Shown here piece after piece: positions 43,725 through 51,366 of a stretch of DNA of 64,000 bases. Location of the stretch: NCBI RefSeq assembly GCF_003443895.1, contig NZ_QQOA01000030.1:33867-97866 (forward strand), read 5' to 3'. The position numbers were made by a program, and so were the translations under genes. The stretch is from Paraburkholderia phosphatilytica. GTDB lineage: Bacteria > Pseudomonadota > Gammaproteobacteria > Burkholderiales > Burkholderiaceae. The notes below the pieces were generated by a model, which saw nothing but the letters and a program-made list of their open reading frames with translations, ran no database searches and had not been told where the DNA came from. The stretch's first letter is position 1. Each line of letters opens with the position of its first letter.

Positions 43725-45297
43725 TCTCGGCCGCACGTTCCTGCAAAGCGTCGAGCGCAGCCCTAACGCGCCCGCGCTCGCCGATGGCGAGCTGACGCTG
43801 ACCTACGCGCAGTGGCACACGCTGATCGCCGATACCGCGGCGGGCTTGCGCAGGCTCGGCCTCGTGCGCGGCGATCGACTGCTCGCGGTGCTGCAGAACC
43901 GCTGGGAAATGGCGACGCTGCATTGGGCCTGCCAGTTCGCGGGCATCGTGGTCGTGCCGCTGAACTGGCGTGCGAAACCCGAGGAACTCGACTACTGCGT
44001 GACCGACGCGGGCGCGAAAGCGATCGTCTACGAACCGCTGACGGCCGATGCGGTGAACGGCAGCCCCGTCGCGCAGCAGGTGCCGCGCATCGCGCTCGAC
44101 GATGCGGCGGGCGCAACACTGTCATTCGCCAGGCTTCGCGAGCGCGCATCGCCATCCGCATCGCCGCACATCGCACCCGAAGCCGACGCCGAAGACTACT
44201 CGCTGATCCTCTACACGTCCGGCACCACCGGCAAGCCGAAGGGCGTCCCGCGCCGGCACCGGCACGAGCGCGCCGCCGCGCTCGCGCACGTCGCGCAGAA
44301 CCTCTATCGCCACGGCGAGCGCACGCTCGGCGTGATGCCGCTTTATCACACGATGGGCGTGCGCTCGCTGCTCGCGATGGCGCTCGTCGATGGCCTGTTC
44401 GTCTGCGTGCGGCGCTGGAATGCGCGGCTCGCGCTGGACACCATCGCTGCGCACCAGCTCACGTGCCTCTATCTGGTGCCGACGCTGTATCACGATCTGC
44501 TCGCCGACCCCGCGTTCGCGACCACCGATACGCGCTCGGTCGCGAAGCTCGGCTTCGCGGGCGCGCCGATGAACGACGGCCTGCTGAAGCGCGCGTCGGC
44601 GGCATTCCGGCCGGAGCTGTTCGTGAATCACTACGGCTCGTCCGAGGTCTACACGTGCAGCATCGACCAGGACGCAACGAAGAAACCCGGCAGCGCTGGA
44701 CGCGCGGGTATCAACACGCGGCTGCGGGTCGTCAGGCTCGACGCCGCTTCGCCCGACGACGTCGCGCAGCCGCAGGAGGAAGGCCAGATCATCGCCGACC
44801 TGCGCGGCGACGAAGCATTCGAAGGCTACTGGAACCGTCCGGACGCGAACGCGAAGTCGCTGCGCGACGGCTGGTACTTCACCGGCGACACCGGCTATTT
44901 CGATGCCGACGGCGACCTGTACGTGACCGGCCGCGTCGACGACATGATCATCAGCGGCGGCGAAAACATCTCGCCCGTCGATATCGAGTCGGTGCTGTCG
45001 CTGCATCCGGCTGTCGACGAAGTCGCGGTGGCCGGCATTCGCGACGAACGCTGGGGCCAGCGCGTGGTCGCCTTCATCAAGCGTCGCGAGTATGTGGACG
45101 CCACGACGCTCGACGCGTATTGCCGCACGTCGGACCTCGTCAACTTCAAGCGGCCGCGCGAGTACGTGTTCGTCGACGAGATTCCGAAGTCGCCGGTGGG
45201 CAAGATCCTGCGCCGCAAGCTGCAGGCGGGCGAGTATGTGGCCGATGCCATGGTCGCGCCGGACGCCGCGCATCACACTGAAACCACGAAGGAGTAG
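43717..45297 (+). CDS. hmfD: 2-Furoyl-CoA synthetase, AMP-forming acyl-CoA ligase (HmfD)
   Basis: Activates 2-furoate with ATP and CoA. The 526-residue ANL-family enzyme has the P-loop motif LYTSGTTGKPKG (near residue 166), the NHYGSSE adenine-site motif, WYFTGDTGYFDADG, and the C-terminal catalytic lysine in PKSPVGKILRR. AGGAGG precedes the start at 43717, which overlaps the hmfC stop by 8 bp. Other aryl-CoA ligases (4-chlorobenzoate, benzoate) look alike; the gene set makes furoate the best guess. Confidence 0.88.
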   Translation: MLDLGRTFLQSVERSPNAPALADGELTLTYAQWHTLIADTAAGLRRLGLVRGDRLLAVLQNRWEMATLHWACQFAGIVVVPLNWRAKPEELDYCVTDAGAKAIVYEPLTADAVNGSPVAQQVPRIALDDAAGATLSFARLRERASPSASPHIAPEADAEDYSLILYTSGTTGKPKGVPRRHRHERAAALAHVAQNLYRHGERTLGVMPLYHTMGVRSLLAMALVDGLFVCVRRWNARLALDTIAAHQLTCLYLVPTLYHDLLADPAFATTDTRSVAKLGFAGAPMNDGLLKRASAAFRPELFVNHYGSSEVYTCSIDQDATKKPGSAGRAGINTRLRVVRLDAASPDDVAQPQEEGQIIADLRGDEAFEGYWNRPDANAKSLRDGWYFTGDTGYFDADGDLYVTGRVDDMIISGGENISPVDIESVLSLHPAVDEVAVAGIRDERWGQRVVAFIKRREYVDATTLDAYCRTSDLVNFKRPREYVFVDEIPKSPVGKILRRKLQAGEYVADAMVAPDAAHHTETTKE

Positions 45298-45300
45298 CAG

Positions 45301-46107
45301 ATGACCGACTTGACCCATCGCGGCCAGGCGCTGTTGCAGGACCTCGACGGCTTTTCGATCGAGATCGATGCAGCGCGAGAACGCGCCGATATCGTGCTGC
45401 ACCGCCCGCCGCTCAACGTGATCTCGATGCATGCGCGCGACCAGTTGCGCGCGGCGTTCGAAGCGCTCGACGAAGACGACCGCGTGCGTGTGATCGTGCT
45501 GCGCGCACAGGGCGAACATTTTTCGAGCGGCGGCGACATCAAGGGCTTTCTCGCCGCTTCGCCGGAACATGTGTCGAAGCTCGCCTGGAACATCGCGGCG
45601 CCCGCGCGCTGCAGCAAGCCGGTGATCGCCGCGAATCGCGGCTTCTGCTTCGGCGTCGGCTTCGAGCTGTCGCTCGCGTGCGACTTCCGTATCGCGACCG
45701 ACACGACCTTCTACGCGCTGCCCGAACAAAAGCTCGGGCAGATTCCCGGCTCGGGCGGCTCGGCGCGCCTGCAGAAGATGGTCGGCATCGGCCGCACGAA
45801 AGATATCGTGATGCGTTCGCGGCGCATTCCCGGCAAGCAGGCGTACGAGTGGGGCATTGCAGTGGAATGCGTACCCGATGCGGAACTCGAAGCGACGACC
45901 GATGCGCTGGTCGACGAGTTGCGCGCGTTTTCGCCGCTCGCGCAACGCACCGCAAAGAAGCTGCTCAACGACACCGAAGACGCGCCGCTTTCAATCGCGA
46001 TCGAACTGGAAGGCCATTGCTATAGCCGGCTGCGCAGCTCGGACGATTTCCGCGAAGGCGTCGAAGCTTTTCACGGCAAGCGCAAGCCGGATTTTCGCGG
46101 TAGCTGA
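45301..46107 (+). CDS. hmfE: 2-Oxoglutaroyl-CoA hydrolase, enoyl-CoA hydratase family (HmfE)
   Basis: In the hmf route this crotonase-family enzyme releases 2-oxoglutarate and CoA from 2-oxoglutaroyl-CoA, feeding the TCA cycle. The 268-residue protein has the oxyanion-hole segments FSSGGDIKGF and ANRGFCFGVGFELSLACDF, and the active-site region PEQKLGQIPGSGGSARLQ. It starts 3 bp after hmfD, with AAGGAG inside the hmfD stop region. Confidence 0.87.
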   Translation: MTDLTHRGQALLQDLDGFSIEIDAARERADIVLHRPPLNVISMHARDQLRAAFEALDEDDRVRVIVLRAQGEHFSSGGDIKGFLAASPEHVSKLAWNIAAPARCSKPVIAANRGFCFGVGFELSLACDFRIATDTTFYALPEQKLGQIPGSGGSARLQKMVGIGRTKDIVMRSRRIPGKQAYEWGIAVECVPDAELEATTDALVDELRAFSPLAQRTAKKLLNDTEDAPLSIAIELEGHCYSRLRSSDDFREGVEAFHGKRKPDFRGS

Positions 46108-46200
46108 GTCGGCACAGGTAGCGAAACACACTGCCGCCGCGCACCAATGCACGAGGCGCGGCAACAGTAAAGCCAACGGAATAGCGAGGAGACGAACGGG

Positions 46201-47952
46201 ATGGAGCGTGTCGGCGCGCGTTTCGATTATGTGATCGTCGGTGGCGGCTCGGCGGGATGCGTGCTCGCGCATCGGCTGTCGGCGGCGCCATCCGTGCAGG
46301 TCGCGCTGATCGAGGCCGGCATCGATACGCCGCCGGGCGCCGTGCCCGCCGCGATTCTCGACAGCTACCCGATGCCGGTGTTCTGCGGCGACACCTATGT
46401 CTGGCCCGAGCTGAGCGCGAGCGCGACGCGCGGTGCGGCGCCGAAGGTCTATGAACAGGGCCGCGTGATGGGCGGCGGTTCGAGCATCAACGTGCAGTCC
46501 GCGAATCGCGGGCTGCCACGCGACTATGACGAGTGGGCCACGAACGGCGCGCGCGGCTGGGCATGGCATGACGTGCTGCCGTATTTCCGCAAGCTCGAAC
46601 GCGACGTGGATTTCCCGCGCGATCCACTGCACGGCGCCGACGGTCCATTGCCGATCCGCCGCATTCAGCCGTCCGACTGGCCGCCCTTCTGCCACGCGTT
46701 CGCGCAGGGCTTGCGCGCGAATGGCTTCGCCACGCTCGACGACCAGAACGCGCAGTTCGGCGACGGCTATTTTCCCGGCACGTTTTCGAATCTCGACGAC
46801 CGGCGCGCGACGTCGGCCTCCGCTTACCTCGATGCCGCAACGCGCGAGCGCCCCAATCTGCAGATCTTTTCGTCGATGCGGGTCGAGCGGATCGTGATGG
46901 ACGGCAGCACCGCGCGCGGCGTGATCGCGCTCGCCGCGAACGGCGACCAGCTGCGCTTCGACGCGCACGAAACCATCGTGTCGGCCGGCGCGCTGCAGTC
47001 GCCCGCGCTGCTGATGCGCGCGGGCATCGGACCGGCGCCGGCGCTCGCCGCGCACGGTATCGACTGTGTGGTCGATCTGGCTGGCGTCGGGCGCAATCTG
47101 CAGGATCACCCTGCTCTCACGTTCTGTCATTTCCTCGCGCCGCACTGGCGCGTACCGCTGTCGCGCCGGCGCGCGACGATGGCGTCGGCGCGCTTCACAT
47201 CAGGCGTGGATGACGACGTGTCGGACCTGTACCTGTCGAGCGCCACGCGCGCCGCGTGGCATGCGCTCGGCAAGCGGCTCGGGCTGTTCTTTCTGTGGTG
47301 CAACCGGCCGGTATCGCGTGGCAGCGTCGAGCTGCATTCCGCCGATCCGTTCGACGCACCGCGTATCGCGCTGAATCTGCTCGACGATGAACGCGACGTT
47401 ACGCGTCTCGCGGCCGGCGTACGGATGCTCGCGCGCGTGGTGAGCGCGGCAGGACTCAGCGACGACCTGCGCGACTGCTTCCCCGCTACGTTTTCGCCGC
47501 GCGTGAAGGCCTTGAGCCGCGTGAGCCGCCGCAACGCATGGCTGACCACGTTACTTGGCGCATTGCTCGATGCGCCGGCGCCGCTGCGGCGCGCGATGAT
47601 CGCGCGCTTCGTCACGCGCGGCGTCGCACTCGCGCCGCTGCTCGCGGATGACGAACACCTGCACGCGTTCATTCGCGCGAACGTGTTCGGCGTCTGGCAT
47701 GCGAGCGGCACGTGCCGGATGGGCGATCCGCGCGATCCGTCGACGGTGACCGACACGGCCGGCTGCGTGCATGGCACGCGCGGACTGCGCGTGATCGACG
47801 CGTCGCTGATGCCGCGTCTGCCGTCCGCGAACACGAACCTGCCGACCATCATGATCGCGGAGAAGATCGCCGCGACGATCGTCGACGAGCGTTTCAGGCC
47901 CACCGCGCTGCGCTCGGCGCGAAATGCATCCGAAGTACCGCAGGACCCGTGA
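46201..47952 (+). CDS. hmfH: GMC-family oxidoreductase, HMF/furfural oxidoreductase (HmfH)
   Basis: An FAD alcohol/aldehyde oxidoreductase expected to convert 5-hydroxymethylfurfural stepwise to 2,5-furandicarboxylate, and furfural to furoate. The 583-residue protein has FDYVIVGGGSAGCVLAHRL at the N-terminus, the GMC signature GRVMGGGSSINVQSANRG, and the C-terminal active-site block VWHASGTCRMGDP. GAGGAGA precedes the ATG, 93 bp after hmfE. Choline-dehydrogenase annotation is the usual generic alternative; context argues against it. Confidence 0.87.
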   Translation: MERVGARFDYVIVGGGSAGCVLAHRLSAAPSVQVALIEAGIDTPPGAVPAAILDSYPMPVFCGDTYVWPELSASATRGAAPKVYEQGRVMGGGSSINVQSANRGLPRDYDEWATNGARGWAWHDVLPYFRKLERDVDFPRDPLHGADGPLPIRRIQPSDWPPFCHAFAQGLRANGFATLDDQNAQFGDGYFPGTFSNLDDRRATSASAYLDAATRERPNLQIFSSMRVERIVMDGSTARGVIALAANGDQLRFDAHETIVSAGALQSPALLMRAGIGPAPALAAHGIDCVVDLAGVGRNLQDHPALTFCHFLAPHWRVPLSRRRATMASARFTSGVDDDVSDLYLSSATRAAWHALGKRLGLFFLWCNRPVSRGSVELHSADPFDAPRIALNLLDDERDVTRLAAGVRMLARVVSAAGLSDDLRDCFPATFSPRVKALSRVSRRNAWLTTLLGALLDAPAPLRRAMIARFVTRGVALAPLLADDEHLHAFIRANVFGVWHASGTCRMGDPRDPSTVTDTAGCVHGTRGLRVIDASLMPRLPSANTNLPTIMIAEKIAATIVDERFRPTALRSARNASEVPQDP

Positions 47953-48094
47953 TCCACGCAACGCTTTCGTCAACGTAACCAGAACGCGCGGCGCTCCGGC
48001 AGGAGCCACGAGCGCGTCACAGCCCGCAGCCCGCAGGTCGTGCAGCGATGTATCACGACATGATATGGGTGCGGCCGCCACCTTGGAGACAGAC

Positions 48095-49468
48095 ATGACT
48101 TTTGCTGCACAGAACGCCGACGCGATGCCAGCCGTCAGCAACCGGCAGATACTCGGCGCGGTGGCCGCGTCGTGTCTCGGCTGGGCGCTCGATCTGTTCG
48201 ACCTGTTCGTGTTGCTGTTCGTCGCGCCGGTGGTGGGCAAGCTGTTCTTTCCGTCGGAACACGCGATGCTGTCGCTCGCGGCCGTGTATGCCGCGTTCGC
48301 GGTGACGCTGCTGATGCGCCCGCTCGGCTCCGCGCTGTTCGGCTCGTATGCGGACCGGCGCGGCCGCAAGGGCGCGATGATCGTCGCGGTGGTGGGTGTC
48401 GGCATATCGACGGCCGCGTTCGGCCTGCTGCCCACCGTCGCGCAGATCGGCGTTGCAGCGCCGGTACTGTTCCTGCTGCTGCGGCTCGTGCAGGGCGTAT
48501 TCGTCGGCGGCGTGGTCGCATCGACGCATACGATCGGCACCGAATCCGTCGCGCTCAAATATCGCGGCGCGGTGTCGGGGCTGATCGGCGGTGGCGGCGC
48601 GGGCGTCGGCGCGCTGATCGCATCGATCGCGTATCTCGCGTGGTCGACGCTGTTCCCAGGTCACCAGTTCGAAGTGTGGGGCTGGCGCTGCATGTTCTTC
48701 ACCGGCATCATCAGCTCGGTGCTGGGGCTCTTCATCTTCAACAGCCTCGACGAATCTCCGGTGTGGCAGAAGCTCGCCGCCGACAAGGCCGCGCGCGCCG
48801 CACAACAGGCGCAGTCCGCACCCGTCGAGGTGATCCACTCGCCGCTGCGCACGCTGTTTTCGCGCGAATACCGCAACGTGCTGCTGGTCAACCTGCTGCT
48901 GACGATCGGCGGCGGCAGCGGCTACTACCTCACGTCGGGCTTTCTGCCGACTTTCCTGAAGGTCGTGAATCACACGCCGAGCGGCGCCGCGGCCGCGATC
49001 CTGATGCTGTGCAGCGTGATGGTGGTGATCGCGTCGATCGGCACGGGACATCTGAGCACATTCATCGGCCGCAAGCGCGCGTTCATCTGGATCGGCGTCG
49101 TGCGGCTCATCGCGCTGCCGGCGCTGTACATGGTCCTGCCGGGCACGAACGACCCGTGGCTGCTCGGCTTCTATGCGGTGATCCTGAGCGGCCTGGGCAG
49201 CGCGGGCTACGCGCCGATCCTGATCTTCCTGAACGAACGTTTTCCGACCGCGATCCGCGCGACCGGCACGGGCCTGTCATGGAACATCGGCTTCGCGATC
49301 GGTGGGATGATGCCGACCTTCGTATCGCTCGTCGCGAAGTCGCCCGCCGAACTGCCGGTCACGCTCGCGGCGTTCGTCGGCGCGATCAGCGTGATCTTTC
49401 TGGTGGGCGCGTTCGTGGTGCCCGAAACGCTCGGGCGGCTCGAACAGCGGGCGAAAGTCGAAGCGTGA
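48095..49468 (+). CDS. hmfT: MFS transporter of the furan cluster (HmfT)
   Basis: A 457-residue carrier with 12 predicted helices. AASCLGWALDLFDLFVLLF is helix 1, with the aromatic-acid-symporter Asp residues; the first loop is GSYADRRGRKGAM, and RLVQGVFVGGVVASTHTIG lies in helix 4. The start at 48095 (GGAGACAGAC before it) was chosen over an upstream in-frame ATG that gives a non-hydrophobic leader. Last gene of the hmf run, 142 bp after hmfH. It probably imports furoate or furandicarboxylate. Confidence 0.86.
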   Translation: MTFAAQNADAMPAVSNRQILGAVAASCLGWALDLFDLFVLLFVAPVVGKLFFPSEHAMLSLAAVYAAFAVTLLMRPLGSALFGSYADRRGRKGAMIVAVVGVGISTAAFGLLPTVAQIGVAAPVLFLLLRLVQGVFVGGVVASTHTIGTESVALKYRGAVSGLIGGGGAGVGALIASIAYLAWSTLFPGHQFEVWGWRCMFFTGIISSVLGLFIFNSLDESPVWQKLAADKAARAAQQAQSAPVEVIHSPLRTLFSREYRNVLLVNLLLTIGGGSGYYLTSGFLPTFLKVVNHTPSGAAAAILMLCSVMVVIASIGTGHLSTFIGRKRAFIWIGVVRLIALPALYMVLPGTNDPWLLGFYAVILSGLGSAGYAPILIFLNERFPTAIRATGTGLSWNIGFAIGGMMPTFVSLVAKSPAELPVTLAAFVGAISVIFLVGAFVVPETLGRLEQRAKVEA

Positions 49469-49478
49469 TCCCGCGCGT

Positions 49479-49497
49479 GGCCGGTTGTGCACCGGCC
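49479..49497. terminator. Hairpin between convergent hmfT and dsbG-like genes
   Basis: GGCCGGT-TGTGC-ACCGGCC is a 7-bp GC-rich stem with a 5-nt loop, 11 bp after the hmfT stop and 12 bp before the convergent gene's stop. There is no T-run on either side, so termination strength is uncertain. Confidence 0.45.
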
Positions 49498-49508
49498 TCA
49501 GCAGCGGC

Positions 49509-50123
49509 TCATTGATAGATCTTTAGTTCCGGATCCGTCTCGGGCTGCGCGGGCAGGTTCAGCATTGCCGGCAGCAGGCTCAGCTTCGGCATCTGCTGGA
49601 GGTCGGCCCAACGGCCGCCGGACGCCTGATAGATGATCGTCGGCGTGCCCTGGAAGCCGAGATCCTGGAACGTCTGCAGGTTCGCGTCGAGCTTGCTGCG
49701 CGCGGCGGGCGGAATAGACGGCAGCGGCGCGATGCCGCCAGATTCCGTCTTCACCGAGTAGTGCGTTTCCAGCGTCTTCAGCAACGCGGGACCGTCGCTC
49801 GACTGCAGCAGCGCCGCGGCCTTGCCGGGCGAATCCGGTTTCAGGAACGCAAGCGGAATCCAGTGCACCTGCAGTCCCGCGGCTTCGTACGGCTGCAGCG
49901 CCTTCCACGTGAAGTGGCAGAAGATGCAGTTCGGGTCCATGAACACGTAGATCGTGGTCTTCACGGCGCTGCCCGTCGCGCCTTCGACGATTGCCGGCGC
50001 GTTCTGGAATTTCGCCGCGGCCGTGGCGGGCAGATAGGTGACCTGAGGCTGGTCGTCGGCCATGGTGTTCGCTGACAGCAGGATGCTGGCCGCGAGCGCG
50101 GCGGCAATTGAAAGCTTCTTCAC
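49509..50123 (-). CDS. Thiol:disulfide interchange protein, DsbG/DsbC-like
   Basis: A 204-residue periplasmic thioredoxin-fold protein. A signal peptide of about 22 residues ends ANTMA, followed by DDQPQV. The active site is FMDPNCIFCHF (Cys66, Cys69) and the cis-proline loop is GFQGTPTIIY. The N-terminal dimerisation domain of full-length DsbG/DsbC (~230-250 residues) is shortened. It could act as a disulfide isomerase or sulfenic-acid reductase. It stands alone between two catabolic islands, with no obvious link to either. Confidence 0.87.
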   Translation of the reverse strand: MKKLSIAAALAASILLSANTMADDQPQVTYLPATAAAKFQNAPAIVEGATGSAVKTTIYVFMDPNCIFCHFTWKALQPYEAAGLQVHWIPLAFLKPDSPGKAAALLQSSDGPALLKTLETHYSVKTESGGIAPLPSIPPAARSKLDANLQTFQDLGFQGTPTIIYQASGGRWADLQQMPKLSLLPAMLNLPAQPETDPELKIYQ

Positions 50124-50211
50124 GATCGGATTACGCGCGAGTCTGGAGGAATCCGTACTCTAGCGCGAACGCTCGCTGTCAGCACTGAACCGGCACCGCT
50201 TCAGCACAGCT

Positions 50212-50994
50212 TCAGCACCGGTAATCGTCGCCGTCGCGTTCCAGCAGCCGCAGCAGCGCGGTCCATTCGCGGTCCAGATGCACGGTGTCGAGATACGCGT
50301 AGTCGTCGTGCTGTTTCGCCGCGTGCTCGCACACCTCGGGCGACGGAATGGTCACCTTCTGCCCCGCGGACAGCGTCACCACCTGGATCTCGCAGGCCTT
50401 GTTCAGGTAGTACATGCGCGTGAAGGCTTCGGCCACGGAACGACCCGTGGTCAGCAGACCATGATTGCGCAGGATCAGATAGTCCTTCTCGCCGATCGAA
50501 CGAACGATGCGCTCGCGCTCGTCCAGTTCGAGCGAAATGCCCTCGTATTCGTGATACGCGACGCGGTTGTAGAACTGCATGCTGATCTGGTTCAACGGCA
50601 ACAGGCCGCACTCCATCGCGGCGACTGCCATGCCGTGCGTGGTGTGCAGATGCACGACGCACTCCACGTCGTGACGCGCCTGGTGCAGCGCGCTATGGAT
50701 CGTGAAGCCGGCGGCATTGACCTCGAAGCGGTCGTCGCCGATCGGATTGCCTTCCACGTCGATCTTCACGAGCGACGACGCCGTGATTTCATCGAAGAAC
50801 CAGCCATGCGGATTGATCAGGAACTGGTCGTTCGTGCCCGGCACGCGCGCGGAGATGTGCGTGTAGATCAGATCGGTCAACCCGAATTTCGCCGCGAGCC
50901 GGTAAGCGGCGGCGAGTTGCACACGGGTGTCCCACTCCGCCTGCGAGATGTTGCGCGGCTTGCGGTTCACGTGCGGGTCGGTGGTGGAAATCAT
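50212..50994 (-). CDS. Class II aldolase/adducin family protein
   Basis: A 260-residue zinc-dependent aldolase-fold protein (L-fuculose-phosphate aldolase/AraD type). Motifs are YTHISARVPGTNDQFLINPH near the N-terminus, the zinc-site VVHLHTTHGMAVAAMECGLL near 130-150, and LRNHGLLTTGRSVAEAF near 195. The start at 50994 has GAGGATCC upstream. It is divergent from the hydantoinase operon across a gap with a strong promoter-like sequence. It might be an aldolase, epimerase or decarboxylase; substrate unknown. Confidence 0.85.
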   Translation of the reverse strand: MISTTDPHVNRKPRNISQAEWDTRVQLAAAYRLAAKFGLTDLIYTHISARVPGTNDQFLINPHGWFFDEITASSLVKIDVEGNPIGDDRFEVNAAGFTIHSALHQARHDVECVVHLHTTHGMAVAAMECGLLPLNQISMQFYNRVAYHEYEGISLELDERERIVRSIGEKDYLILRNHGLLTTGRSVAEAFTRMYYLNKACEIQVVTLSAGQKVTIPSPEVCEHAAKQHDDYAYLDTVHLDREWTALLRLLERDGDDYRC

Positions 50995-51366
50995 GCTGGA
51001 TCCTCTGCGATGGGTTTGGGCGGCGACGCTGCGCACTTCAAATTTTCACGAAAAATAGAAATTTTTTGCAAACTTTCCGCGAGCCGGTATAGTGACCGGA
51101 GAGCTCGACAGGTGCCAGGGCGACAACCACAGTAAATCGCATTTATCATTTAAAAACAACGCGATAAACAACATTCCCAAGCACCTCCCGCCCCCCAGAT
51201 CGCGAAATTTAATTTGTTCGTGTTGACATCACTGTAAGACGTCACTCATCATATGTCAACGAGCAAAAAATGGTTTGCCCGGGTCCGTTCAGGTCGGTTC
51301 GGCAGCTTCGCTGAAGGCGCTCACCCAGGTCGGCGCCCGACGCATGTCACGGTATAGAGGAGATTC
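50995..51366. other. 372-bp divergent control region, class II aldolase / hydantoinase operon
   Basis: There is no gene here. The left part is AT-rich (~51045-51075 and 51130-51175), in contrast to the flanking genes. The right part holds the promoter and repeat described at 51223-51260. Confidence 0.6.
51223..51260 (+). promoter_or_regulatory. Probable promoter with overlapping operator for the hydantoinase operon
   Basis: A consensus -35 TTGACA (51223-51228) is followed after 18 bp by CATCAT (51247-51252) as a possible -10. TTGACAT and ATGTCAA form the outer arms of an inverted repeat spanning 51223-51259, with GACGTC (51238-51243) between them. The string CATATGTCAAC (51250-51260) recurs at 61173-61183 upstream of the LivK-type gene. 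Control by the GntR regulator at 58994 is inferred. Confidence 0.55.

Noticed and set aside
46201..47952. Choline dehydrogenase (betaine pathway) for the GMC enzyme
   Set aside because: There is no betaine aldehyde dehydrogenase or BetI gene nearby, and the gene lies within a complete hmf set.
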